A DNA stretch of 63,345 bases, from positions 1 through 63,345 of the forward strand of contig JALNYP010000016.1 of assembly GCA_023229795.1 (NCBI GenBank), written 5' to 3'. Source of the DNA: Syntrophobacterales bacterium. GTDB taxonomy: Bacteria; Desulfobacterota; Desulfobaccia; Desulfobaccales; 0-14-0-80-60-11. Both the position numbers and the translations under genes were made by a program. Shown piece after piece: positions 25,656 to 33,893 of this stretch. The notes beneath the pieces were generated by a model. It was not told the origin of the DNA. It saw only the letters and a list, made by a program, of their open reading frames with translations, and did not search any database. The first letter of the stretch is position 1. The number at the start of each line of letters is the position of its first letter.

Positions 25656-28100
25656 TTATGGTGATCTATGAAATATTATGCCGGTGTGGTTGAGGATCCG
25701 GTAAAGCACCACTTTCAAGGGATCGATGATTAGGAGTTCCAACACCGCCAGGCCCCACACCAACCCCGCGAGTTGCCAACTGATGGGAGGCACCCACCAG
25801 CCGAAGATGGCGATGGCGGTGGCCAAAGCTCGACTGATAACTCCGGACCAGACCATCAAGGCACTAGGTTTGAGGGACCAGAACATCCCCCGGGTGCGGC
25901 CCATGTAGATATATAAGTAGCCGGAGACGGTGAATTTCAGGAAATTAAGGGTCTGTAAAGTTCCCTGGTCGAGGTGGAGGATTTCCAGACCGATATAGAA
26001 CAGTACGAAAGAAAAGAGCACTCCCATGAGGCCTAAATAAGTGGCGACACTCATCACTACCCGCATGTCCCATCTGACCGGATCGTTGTCCGGCCGGACA
26101 TGATCATAAGCAATGGAGAGGATGGGGATGTCGTTCAGGAGCACCTGTAAAATGACCATAATGGCGGTCACCGCGTAAAAATTGAAAATCACCAGGGACA
26201 GGGTGATGAACAGCAGCACTCGCAGGATGCCGCCGATACGATAGATGGCGTAACTGTTCATGCGCTGGAAGATTTTGCGGGCCTCCCGGATGGCGTCGAT
26301 GATCACCGAGAGCCCCGGTTGGGTCAGGACGATGGCCGCGGCGGATTTCGCCGCATCGGTGGCGCCGTCCACGGCAATCCCCACATCGGCTTTCTTTAAG
26401 GCCGGGGCGTCGTTGACCCCGTCACCGGTCATGCCCACAATGTGCCCTCTGGCCTGCAATAATTCGACGATGTGGTACTTATGCTCCGGGAACACCTGGG
26501 CGAATCCTTCAGCTTCTTCCACCACGCGCTCGGCTACCCGGTCGGGCTTCTCCAAAAAGGCGTCCACGAGTTGGATATTCGTCCCCAGGTGCACCTCCCG
26601 GGCGATTTCCTGGGCAATGGCCACATGGTCGCCGGTGACCATTTTCACCTGGACACCCAATTCCTGGGCGGTTTTGATGGTAGCCGCCGAATCTTCCCGG
26701 GGGGGATCATAGAGGGCGATAAGACCCGCGTATTGCCAAGGCCCCCGGGTATCCGCTCTGGCCACCCCCAGAGCGCGATATCCCTTGGTGGCAAATTCCT
26801 CCACCAGCCGGTCGACTTCCTCGGCGATGGGGGCACTCTCTCCCAACAGGGCCAGGATTACTTGCGGCGCTCCCTTGGTCACCCGGAAGGAGTGGCCGTC
26901 TTTAGCCTGCACCAAGGCTTCCGTTCTCTTGGCCACGGGGTCAAAAGGCTTGAAGGCCTGGATTGAGTAGTCCTGCGGAAAACCGGCCGTGGACATCTCC
27001 CGGGTTTTTTTGATGATCGCCACATCTATGGAGTCGTTGTCCTCTTCCCTGGAGGCCAGGGCTCCCAAAAGCAACACCTCCGGTGCGCTGAAACCGCCAA
27101 AAGCTTTCACTTCCCCAACGATGAGGGCATTCTGGGTAATGGTGCCGGTCTTATCGCAGCACAGGACATCCATGCCCGCGAGTTCGTCGATGGACGCCAT
27201 CTTGCGGGCGATGGCCCCCCGCTTGGCCAGCACTCCGGCGCCCACCGCCAGGGTGACCGACAGTACCGCAGGCAAGGTCGCCGGCACCGCCGCCACCATC
27301 AACACCAGGGCATACTGCAAGGTCTGCCAGATATTCTGGTGGTGAAACAAGGAGACCAGGAAAATGATCAGCACCATGCCCAGACCCACGAGCATCAGGT
27401 AATCGCCGATCTTGAGGAGGGCCTTTTGAAAGTGGCTCCTGGTCCGGGCCTCATCCACCAATTTGGCAGTGCGGCCAAAATAGGAGTTCATGCCGGTCGC
27501 GGCCACCAGGGCATCCATCTCTCCCTGGCGGACGATGGACCCGGAATAGGCCACTTCCTCCGCTTTCTTTTCCACGGGCAGAGATTCGCCGGTCAGAGTG
27601 GATTGGTCCACCAGGAGATAGTCCCCGGTGAGAAGTTGCAGGTCCGCGGGGACGATGTCGCCCAGGCGCACCCTTACCAGGTCTCCAGGAACCAGTTCTC
27701 GGGCCGGAATTTCCAGCCACTGGCCGTCCCGCCGCACTCGGGCGTTCAAGGCCAGCTTCTGCTTTAGCAGGTCAATGGCATGATCGGCTTTTTGCCGCTG
27801 CCAGAACCCCACGGCCGCGTTGAGCAGGAGCATGGCCACAATGATATAAAAGTCATCCCAGCGACGAATAACCGCGGCGATAACTGCCGCACCTTCGATC
27901 ATCACGGGGATGGGCCCCCAAAAAAACCGGAGGAATTTTAAGATGGCGTGGGGTTTCTTTTCGGTGATTTCATTCAGGCCGTATTGCTGTTGACGTGCTT
28001 CGGCCTCGGCCGTGGTTAACCCTATATCCGGGCCGGAGGCGGCTGTCTGCTCCGCGGCCCGCTCTTGGTCTTGTGCGGAAGTTTGGTTATCTTGCTCCAT
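25656..28100 (-). CDS. P3A-type plasma-membrane proton-efflux ATPase
   Basis: About 814 aa, starting at ATG 28100. It has TLTGESLPVEKK, VLCCDKTGTITQN and GMTGDGVNDAPALKKADVGI and the short N- and C-termini of prokaryotic P3A ATPases; the fungal/plant regulatory tail is absent. The predicted activity is ATP-driven H+ export across the inner membrane, useful for pH homeostasis under acid or fermentative stress. The CPBP protease gene lies 74 bases upstream on the same strand. Its position beside mgtA and upstream of a Mn exporter makes this a cation-homeostasis block. Confidence 0.9.
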   Translation of the reverse strand: MEQDNQTSAQDQERAAEQTAASGPDIGLTTAEAEARQQQYGLNEITEKKPHAILKFLRFFWGPIPVMIEGAAVIAAVIRRWDDFYIIVAMLLLNAAVGFWQRQKADHAIDLLKQKLALNARVRRDGQWLEIPARELVPGDLVRVRLGDIVPADLQLLTGDYLLVDQSTLTGESLPVEKKAEEVAYSGSIVRQGEMDALVAATGMNSYFGRTAKLVDEARTRSHFQKALLKIGDYLMLVGLGMVLIIFLVSLFHHQNIWQTLQYALVLMVAAVPATLPAVLSVTLAVGAGVLAKRGAIARKMASIDELAGMDVLCCDKTGTITQNALIVGEVKAFGGFSAPEVLLLGALASREEDNDSIDVAIIKKTREMSTAGFPQDYSIQAFKPFDPVAKRTEALVQAKDGHSFRVTKGAPQVILALLGESAPIAEEVDRLVEEFATKGYRALGVARADTRGPWQYAGLIALYDPPREDSAATIKTAQELGVQVKMVTGDHVAIAQEIAREVHLGTNIQLVDAFLEKPDRVAERVVEEAEGFAQVFPEHKYHIVELLQARGHIVGMTGDGVNDAPALKKADVGIAVDGATDAAKSAAAIVLTQPGLSVIIDAIREARKIFQRMNSYAIYRIGGILRVLLFITLSLVIFNFYAVTAIMVILQVLLNDIPILSIAYDHVRPDNDPVRWDMRVVMSVATYLGLMGVLFSFVLFYIGLEILHLDQGTLQTLNFLKFTVSGYLYIYMGRTRGMFWSLKPSALMVWSGVISRALATAIAIFGWWVPPISWQLAGLVWGLAVLELLIIDPLKVVLYRILNHTGIIFHRSP

Positions 28101-28177
28101 CAAGTGTCCAGACCATCCTTTTCTCCGGAGTTGAAGGAATGGCTCATTTCTTTCTTATTAAGCTCTAAGCCAAGGCA

Positions 28178-28900
28178 TTATTTCAGCCCCAGCCAAGGCG
28201 CCAGCACAATCCCGATGAAGTCTTGGAGGAAATGCATGACGATGGGGGCCACCAGACTGCCGCGCCACAGGTAGACCAGGGCAAAGACCAATCCCATGCC
28301 CCCCACCGTCACCACCCCGGATGAACCTTCATAGCCGTGCCCGAGAGAGAAGATGAAGGCGGATAGCAGGGCGGCCCTGACCGGCCTCATCTTGAGGCCT
28401 TGAAACCGCAGCAACAGGTAACCGCGGAAAATGGTTTCTTCCGCCAGGGCCACCACTACGACCAGAATAAAGGCAAGCAGAATCTCCGCGCCGCCCTTGG
28501 CCGTGAGGAACGCCGGCAGCGGCGTCGCCGGGGAGGAGAGCCCCGCGCCTTGCAGGACGCGGTCGAGTAAACCGGCGGTAAGGAACATGGGCAGAAACAA
28601 TCCGATTCCCAGGACAACGTCTTTCCAGCCATTCTTGAAGTTCCAGCCCAAACTCTCCCAAGGCTCGCCGTTGCGCCAGAGAAAGAAGAGAATCAGGCTG
28701 ACCAGGGCCAGGTCCCGCAGAATGACGGAGAAGGCCGTAAACGCAAAGCCCAGGCTCCCCTGCCGGATGATGAAGAAGGACAGGACCATGGAAGGGACAA
28801 TCAAAAATAAGAAAACCGAAACTTCCAGGAGCTGCCCCCGTGAAACCAGGTCTGGAGGTCTTACTTCAGTTTCGCCTTGATGGAGGTCTTCGCTTCTCAT
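28178..28900 (-). CDS. CPBP intramembrane glutamic protease
   Basis: The 240-aa polytopic protein has the Abi/CAAX-like motifs: VALAEETIFRGYLLLR (catalytic Glu pair and Arg), FSLGHGYEGSSG (first His) and IVMHFLQDFIG (second His). Seven to eight TM helices are predicted. CPBP proteins are intramembrane peptidases that process prenylated proteins in eukaryotes and, in bacteria, bacteriocins or membrane proteins. The start ATG lies behind GGAG. It precedes the proton ATPase on the same strand. Confidence 0.85.
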   Translation of the reverse strand: MRSEDLHQGETEVRPPDLVSRGQLLEVSVFLFLIVPSMVLSFFIIRQGSLGFAFTAFSVILRDLALVSLILFFLWRNGEPWESLGWNFKNGWKDVVLGIGLFLPMFLTAGLLDRVLQGAGLSSPATPLPAFLTAKGGAEILLAFILVVVVALAEETIFRGYLLLRFQGLKMRPVRAALLSAFIFSLGHGYEGSSGVVTVGGMGLVFALVYLWRGSLVAPIVMHFLQDFIGIVLAPWLGLK

Positions 28901-29044
28901 GGCTTTTTCTCCATGCGAGTGTGATTAGCATCCCGAGACCGTTTGGCTCAGATTTTTCCCTCCCAGTATGTGCTGCGTGAGGGTTCCGACAACCTGGATG
29001 CGGCTCGGATCAGCGGCCTGCATAAGTCTGTTCACCCTCCTTTT

Positions 29045-29785
29045 TCAAGCCTGTTCCGGCTTGCGGCTCGGCTGGCCCTCATCTTGATTTTTCCGGCGTG
29101 GGTTGGCAGTCATCAGGCCGGCCAGCAAGACGGCCAGGATACCGGTGGTAAAAATCCCGTCAAAGGTCCCGGCCCCGCCAATTGAGGCTACGGGCGCCCC
29201 GAGGCCCGCTAACTTTCCCAGGTTGAGCAGGTCTGCGCCGATCAGCGTCCCCAGGGTTCCGGCACTATACGCCAGGGCGGGGGCATACTGCCTCGAAAGC
29301 ACCAGGGCGATACCGGTAGCGACCGCGGGAGGGGTGAAGGTTGGCACCGCAATGCCCATCCCGGGCACCGGATAAGACAGATGGTGGACAATGGCGGCCA
29401 CAACTGTCACCCCCACCAGAGACTGCACGAACAACCGGTTTTTGGCCATCAGATAGACTGAGAGGATGGTCGGAATCACCGCTCCGCCGAGGTTCACGGC
29501 GACCACGGTCCCCGGCCACTCAGTGACCCTGGGAATAACGTAAGGCACCCCAAAAAAGGAGATGATCCCGTCCGACTTGACCACTTCCGGGGGCAGTTGA
29601 AACACGGGCAGGTTCACATAGCTGCCTAGGAGAGAAAGGAGCAATATGGTAAACACATAGCGTCGGTCGATGCCGATCTTCTGATAGGCATATTGCAGCA
29701 CCCCGACTTCGACCAGGATGAGCACCAAGAGGAAAAGAAAAAAGAGAAACGCCATGAACGGCAAGGTGATGGGAAAATAATGCAT
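29045..29785 (-). CDS. DUF1614 family membrane protein
   Basis: The 246-aa protein has six to seven TM helices and matches DUF1614: VGVLQYAYQKIGIDRRYV, LLSLLGSYVNLPV, VVAVNLGGAVIPTILSVYL, and a C-terminal GTLIGADLLNLGKL followed by GAPVASIGGAGTFDGIFT. The family is found mainly in anaerobes and archaea and its function is unknown; the conserved Gly/Asp-rich C-terminus suggests a membrane-embedded active or transport site. It follows the M16 peptidase gene by 52 bases on the same strand. Confidence 0.82.
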   Translation of the reverse strand: MHYFPITLPFMAFLFFLFLLVLILVEVGVLQYAYQKIGIDRRYVFTILLLSLLGSYVNLPVFQLPPEVVKSDGIISFFGVPYVIPRVTEWPGTVVAVNLGGAVIPTILSVYLMAKNRLFVQSLVGVTVVAAIVHHLSYPVPGMGIAVPTFTPPAVATGIALVLSRQYAPALAYSAGTLGTLIGADLLNLGKLAGLGAPVASIGGAGTFDGIFTTGILAVLLAGLMTANPRRKNQDEGQPSRKPEQA

Positions 29786-29837
29786 GGTCTGGCCCTTTCT
29801 TTCTGGTCCGGCTGGTTAGATGCCAGCCGGACCTTGG

Positions 29838-32543
29838 CTATTGCGGGGTCGGCCCTTGAGTCACCTGTACCAGATCGGGGGGGCGCACCCATTTGGCAAA
29901 CGCCGCCTTGACCTGGTCGGCGGTCATGGCCATATAGTGTTGGGCGGCAAGGGTGGGCTCATCCAGGGGCAGGTCCAGAATCGAGCGGGAAAGCAGGCCC
30001 TGGGCTATGCTCGTCAGACTGGATTCGGATAGGGGGATTTCTCTGAGGAGCATCGCCTTGGCCTGGTGCAGTTCATCGGCAGCTACGGGTTGAGTCTGCA
30101 TGGCCGCTAAATTGCGCACGACGATGCCCTGGGCTTTGGCGACATTGCCGGGGTTACAGCCGTAGTCGATGGCGTAGGCGGCGCGGGTTTGATTGGCCTC
30201 CACCGTCACGCCCACGTAATATACCAGGCCGGTTTCCTCCCGCAGTTGCTGATACAGCCGGGTGGCATAAAAACCGCCGCCCAGCACGTGGTTGCCCAGC
30301 ACCAGGGCATAGTAGTCCGGGTTTCCCCGCGTCAGTCCCAGGGTTTGCGCCAGGGTAACCTTGTCCTGGACCCGGCTGGCGTCGGGCACGGCTACGGTAG
30401 ACGGACCATTGGGCGGCACCGGCGGCAGGAGGGTATCCGGCGTGGGACCGGTTGCCTGCCAGTGGCCGAAATACATGGCGATGGCCTTTTGGGCCTGCTC
30501 CGGGGTTACCTTGCCAATAACCACAATCGTCGTCAAATCCGGGCGAAAAACTTTTCCGAAGTAATCCCTGACATCCGCAAGGGTCAGGGCGGAAACGCTG
30601 GCGGGCGTAGGCTGGCGCAGGGTCGGATCGTTTTCGGGGTAGAGCGCCGCCTTGAGAGCCCGGCTCGCCAGATAATCGGGACTTTGGAGTCGCCCGGCGA
30701 CGGCCGCGGCTACCTGAGTGCGCACAATTTTAAACGCCTCTTCCGGCAGCGCCGGGTGCAGTTCGTTCTCCGCCAGCAATTGCACCCCGCGCTCGAAATG
30801 CTCGGACAACACTTTGAGTTCAAACGAGTTCCCCGCGGCAGCTTGGGCGGCGATATCATCCAGGGCCTTTTGAAAAGCCAATCGGTCAAGCGTCGCGGTG
30901 CCGTAAGAAAAGAGCTGGTCCAATACCCGGTCCACGCCTTCCTGGCCAGGCGGCACCTGGAGATCCGGTTGATTTTTGATATGGCCGTAAACCCCGACCG
31001 TGTCGCTGACGGATTCGGGCTGCACGATGAGTTTGATGCCGTTCGGCAAGGTACTCACCGCGGGATGCACGGTGGAAGGAGGAATGGCTAAGCGCTGCAG
31101 GGCGCTGGTGGCCCATTCCGGCAGGGTAACTTGTTTGGTCGGCTGCATCTGAAAGGATTCCGGGCCGCCAAACCCTTTGTGGACCACGGGTTTCCCGGAA
31201 ACCTCGGGGGTGAGGATGCCCACCACCGCCTTATCCAGGTCCAGATATTGGCGCGCGACCCGGTCGACGTCCGCCGGGGTAACCTGGTCGATGGCCTTCA
31301 CGTCATCCTCAGGGGATTGCCGGCCCTCCACTGCCAGCGCCTGGGACCAGGCCATGGCCAGCCCAGACACCGAATTTTTTTGAAATTCCCCCTCGGCCTT
31401 CGCCTGTTTTTTGGCAGCCGCCACCAGGTCGGCAAGCACCCCGTTTTTGACGGTTTCTGCTAACACCGCCTTGACTTCTGTCAGCAAGGCCTGGGCATTG
31501 CCACCCTGGGGAAAGGCGGCCACCGCATAGCCCAGGCCCGCCTGCGGCAGCGTGTCCAGGGCAAAGTCGGCGGCCAGGGCTTTCCCCCCGGCCGCTAACC
31601 CGTAAAGGTTATAGCGCTGGCTGCCCAGGACATCAGCCAGAACCTTGGAGGCCGCATAATCCGGGCTGTCGTATCCCGGCAGGCGGAAAGCGACCATGAC
31701 CATGCCCATGGGCTGGTCGGTGTTGAGACTGATGGTCTCAGGGGTCACCGGCGAAAGCTTGATGGGCGCCCGCGGGGGCAGCTGCTTTTTGGGAATGCTG
31801 CCGAACCGTTTCTTAATCTCGCCCAGCGTCTTTTGGGGGTCTACGTCACCCACGACCACCAAAATGGCGTTGTTGGGGGCATACCACGTATCATAAAACT
31901 TTTTGAGCCTGGCGCCGGTGGTCCGGTCGAAAGAGGCGTCGGTGCCCAAGGGACTGTGGGCATACGGCGTCCCTTTGAACATGTCCGCCAGGAGCTTGGT
32001 ATAAAACACAAACTCCGGGTCTGACAGATCGCGGCCCACCTCCTGTTCGATGGCCCCTCGCTCCTGAGTCCAGAGTTTTTCGCGATCGAGCACCCCGCGC
32101 ATACGGATAGCCTCGATGTGCAAAGCTACCTGCAGATCAGCGGATGGCACGGTAAAAAAATACTGGGTGACCGCCTGCTGGGTATCGGCGTCAAACCTGC
32201 CCCCCATGGCGGCAGTGATCGCCGCCAGCTGGTTCGCCGACAGGCCCGGATTGCCCCGAAACATCATGTGTTCCTGGGCGTGGGCGGTTCCCGGGAACCC
32301 TGGCGGCGCTTCGTTGGAGCCCACCAGATAGTTGACCATCGTGGTGGCCACGGGAGCAATTCGATTGGGCACGATCACCACGCGCAGGCCGTTGTCCAAT
32401 GTGGCCCGCAAGACCTGCGGCTGAGGCTCTTTCGGGGCACAAGCCAACGCAACCGCCAACAAGAGGATGGCAGTGAGTTTGCAGTTGAGGCAGGCGCCGC
32501 GTTGCCGCTTTGCCAGCCGGATCACTACCCAAAAGGTACTCAT
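29838..32543 (-). CDS. M16-family metallopeptidase, lipoprotein
   Basis: The start at 32543 has GGAGGG at the right distance and gives 901 aa. A type II signal peptide ends in ALAC with Cys35, so the enzyme should be membrane-anchored in the periplasm. The inverted zinc motif HAQEH (His88, Glu91, His92) and the downstream acidic block AIEQEVGRDLSD identify the active N-terminal M16 half. The C-terminal half (about 480-900) is the second, inactive M16 repeat, so both halves are in one chain as in pitrilysin-type enzymes. M16 enzymes degrade or process small peptides. A 30-codon ORF with a strong Shine-Dalgarno lies 195 bases upstream on the same strand. Confidence 0.88.
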   Translation of the reverse strand: MSTFWVVIRLAKRQRGACLNCKLTAILLLAVALACAPKEPQPQVLRATLDNGLRVVIVPNRIAPVATTMVNYLVGSNEAPPGFPGTAHAQEHMMFRGNPGLSANQLAAITAAMGGRFDADTQQAVTQYFFTVPSADLQVALHIEAIRMRGVLDREKLWTQERGAIEQEVGRDLSDPEFVFYTKLLADMFKGTPYAHSPLGTDASFDRTTGARLKKFYDTWYAPNNAILVVVGDVDPQKTLGEIKKRFGSIPKKQLPPRAPIKLSPVTPETISLNTDQPMGMVMVAFRLPGYDSPDYAASKVLADVLGSQRYNLYGLAAGGKALAADFALDTLPQAGLGYAVAAFPQGGNAQALLTEVKAVLAETVKNGVLADLVAAAKKQAKAEGEFQKNSVSGLAMAWSQALAVEGRQSPEDDVKAIDQVTPADVDRVARQYLDLDKAVVGILTPEVSGKPVVHKGFGGPESFQMQPTKQVTLPEWATSALQRLAIPPSTVHPAVSTLPNGIKLIVQPESVSDTVGVYGHIKNQPDLQVPPGQEGVDRVLDQLFSYGTATLDRLAFQKALDDIAAQAAAGNSFELKVLSEHFERGVQLLAENELHPALPEEAFKIVRTQVAAAVAGRLQSPDYLASRALKAALYPENDPTLRQPTPASVSALTLADVRDYFGKVFRPDLTTIVVIGKVTPEQAQKAIAMYFGHWQATGPTPDTLLPPVPPNGPSTVAVPDASRVQDKVTLAQTLGLTRGNPDYYALVLGNHVLGGGFYATRLYQQLREETGLVYYVGVTVEANQTRAAYAIDYGCNPGNVAKAQGIVVRNLAAMQTQPVAADELHQAKAMLLREIPLSESSLTSIAQGLLSRSILDLPLDEPTLAAQHYMAMTADQVKAAFAKWVRPPDLVQVTQGPTPQ

Positions 32544-32737
32544 GTCTGCGTCCCTCCACACTGGGGTAGCCAGATAAATAATAGCCCCTCAGGTAGTTAA
32601 AAAATAAGGTCAAATCGGAACAGGTCAAGCAATCAATGCCATTTTTATACAACTTCATATTTAATTCAGTCGGGGTGATCTGATGACATCAATAATAAGG
32701 TAAAAGCCTTGGTTATATCCATTAAAATGTTAATACA

Positions 32738-32830
32738 TTATAGCTTATATATTGTATTCCAGGATTGATTACTTATGTTAAAACCAAAACCGGGTAGGAA
32801 TTCCTCTTCAGAAACCTGCTCAGTGGCCAT
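32738..32830 (-). CDS. Candidate 30-aa peptide with strong ribosome binding site
   Basis: On the minus strand AAAAGGAGGTAGCG directly precedes ATG 32830, one of the best Shine-Dalgarno sites in the window. The frame encodes 30 aa and ends at TAA 32738. The first ~11 residues are acidic (MATEQVSEEEF) and the rest is aromatic and polar (LPGFGFNISNQSWNTIYKL). There is no signal peptide or TM. It could be a small regulatory or precursor peptide, the leader of the M16 peptidase transcript, or a 5' fragment of a lost gene. I know no homologue. The Shine-Dalgarno and the position, after a terminator and before a peptidase gene, are the only evidence. Confidence 0.38.
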   Translation of the reverse strand: MATEQVSEEEFLPGFGFNISNQSWNTIYKL

Positions 32831-32937
32831 CGCTACCTCCTTTTCCTCAGAAAAACCAGGTAGATGATGGCCTTGAATACTATCTTCCGGCAATCATCTT
32901 TTTATTAGTGGCAAGTAACTCGCTATAAGTTGAAGAC

Positions 32938-32975
32938 AAATCAAGGCAGGGTCTTGGCTGACCCTGCCTTGATTT
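32938..32975. terminator. Long palindromic terminator
   Basis: AAATCAAGGCAGGGTC (32938-32953), loop TTGGCT, and GACCCTGCCTTGATTT (32960-32975) form a perfect 16-bp stem bounded by A and T runs, so it can work in both directions. It lies directly behind the PEP-CTERM-like fragment and the SQR/DUF1641 operon. Confidence 0.75.
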
Positions 32976-32978
32976 GCT

Positions 32979-33002
32979 GCTAACCAAAAATAGCTGGTTA
33001 GC
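32979..33002. repeat. Small hairpin next to the terminator
   Basis: GCTAACCA (32979-32986) and TGGTTAGC (32995-33002) form a perfect 8-bp stem with an 8-base A/T-rich loop. It overlaps the stop codon of the minus-strand fragment above and stands immediately before the 16-bp terminator stem. Confidence 0.5.
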
Positions 33003-33201
33003 TTTTCATAAACCTCCTCCAGCCCGCCAGACCAAGGAGTCCGGTTCCCGGCAGCAGCGCCATGGCGGGCCCGGGTACAGGATCAAACTGAACTTGGTCC
33101 GCCTGGAAGCTCAGGGAGGTGCCAGAAGGGTCATAGCCCTGAATAGCGCAATATGGGGCCGAGGTAAAAGGCTTAGCAGGCGTCATTCTGTTTAAATTCA
33201 A
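32998..33201 (-). pseudogene. C-terminal fragment with PEP-CTERM-like sorting tail
   Basis: The last 27 codons read PVPGPAMALLPGTGLLGLAG followed by WRRFMKS: a Val-Pro-x-Pro start, a hydrophobic helix and a basic end, the layout of PEP-CTERM exosortase signals (VPEPATMLLLGTGLLGLAGLRRR), with Gly replacing the usual Glu. The frame is only ~62-67 codons, has no signal peptide and no ribosome binding site, and abuts the end of the DUF1641 gene. It looks like the 3' stump of a deleted surface protein and implies that an exosortase system exists or existed in the genome. Confidence 0.5.
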
Positions 33202-33893
33202 ATACTACCCGGCGCCGGCTGGAGCTGCCCCAGGGCCTTGGTGAGTTCCACCAGGACCCCCAGGCCCTGCCGGCACTCTTTACTCCGCATCCGCCAGAGC
33301 AGGCCGACCGGGCCCGCGGGCTTGGCCTCCTCCAGATGCAGGTTCAGGGGCAGGTCCACGAGCTTCTCTAAAAACTGGATCAACTCGGGGTTAGACAATT
33401 TCTGGACCAGGCCGTGCATGCGGACGAAGCCGTCGCCCATGGCCGCGATATCTGCGGCGTCATAACGCGTGGCAATCTTGCCATACATTTCGAGGACGGC
33501 GCCGTTAATCCGGAAGATGCCTTTCTGCTCCAGGTTATCCAGGTAATCGATGAGTTTGGGCACCGCGAGTTTCAGCAGCGGCTCCATATCGGCCCACCAA
33601 TCGACCAGGTTTTCCAACTGCTCCAGGGACCAGGTGAGGTATTTCAGACTGGGCAGGAGCCGCTTGAGCAGGACAAAGCAGTCTTCCAGTTGAAAGCCGC
33701 TTTCCACTTCCACCAGTTCATCGGTGAGCTTCTGGACGGCAGGCTCGGTGAGCAGCGAGAGGTCGCGGCCCAGGTCGCGCAGGTTTTCCCAGGGTCCGGC
33801 GAAGGCAGCCAACTGCTGCTCCACCCGGCTGACGCCCTCCAACCTGGCCTCGATCGCGGCCAGTTTCTCCAGGATCAGTTCTTCGTTGGTCAT
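33198..33893 (-). CDS. DUF1641 family protein, partner of SQR
   Basis: The true start is ATG 33893, overlapping the upstream SQR-like gene as ATGA; the product is 231 aa. It matches DUF1641 closely: LLTEPAVQKLTDELVEVESG, FVLLKRLLPSLKYLTWSLEQ, KLIDYLDNLEQKGIF, and MGDGFVRMHGLVQKL to FLEKLVDLPLNL. The protein is helical and soluble, with no catalytic motif known. DUF1641 genes regularly accompany sulfide:quinone-oxidoreductase-like flavoproteins, so a role as subunit or assembly factor is likely. Confidence 0.85.
   Translation of the reverse strand: MTNEELILEKLAAIEARLEGVSRVEQQLAAFAGPWENLRDLGRDLSLLTEPAVQKLTDELVEVESGFQLEDCFVLLKRLLPSLKYLTWSLEQLENLVDWWADMEPLLKLAVPKLIDYLDNLEQKGIFRINGAVLEMYGKIATRYDAADIAAMGDGFVRMHGLVQKLSNPELIQFLEKLVDLPLNLHLEEAKPAGPVGLLWRMRSKECRQGLGVLVELTKALGQLQPAPGSI

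Noticed and set aside
32191..32658. A minus-strand ORF starting MKLYKNGID that overlaps the M16 gene start
   Set aside because: Most of it is an out-of-frame reading of the M16 gene, and the Shine-Dalgarno at 32550 fits the M16 start instead.
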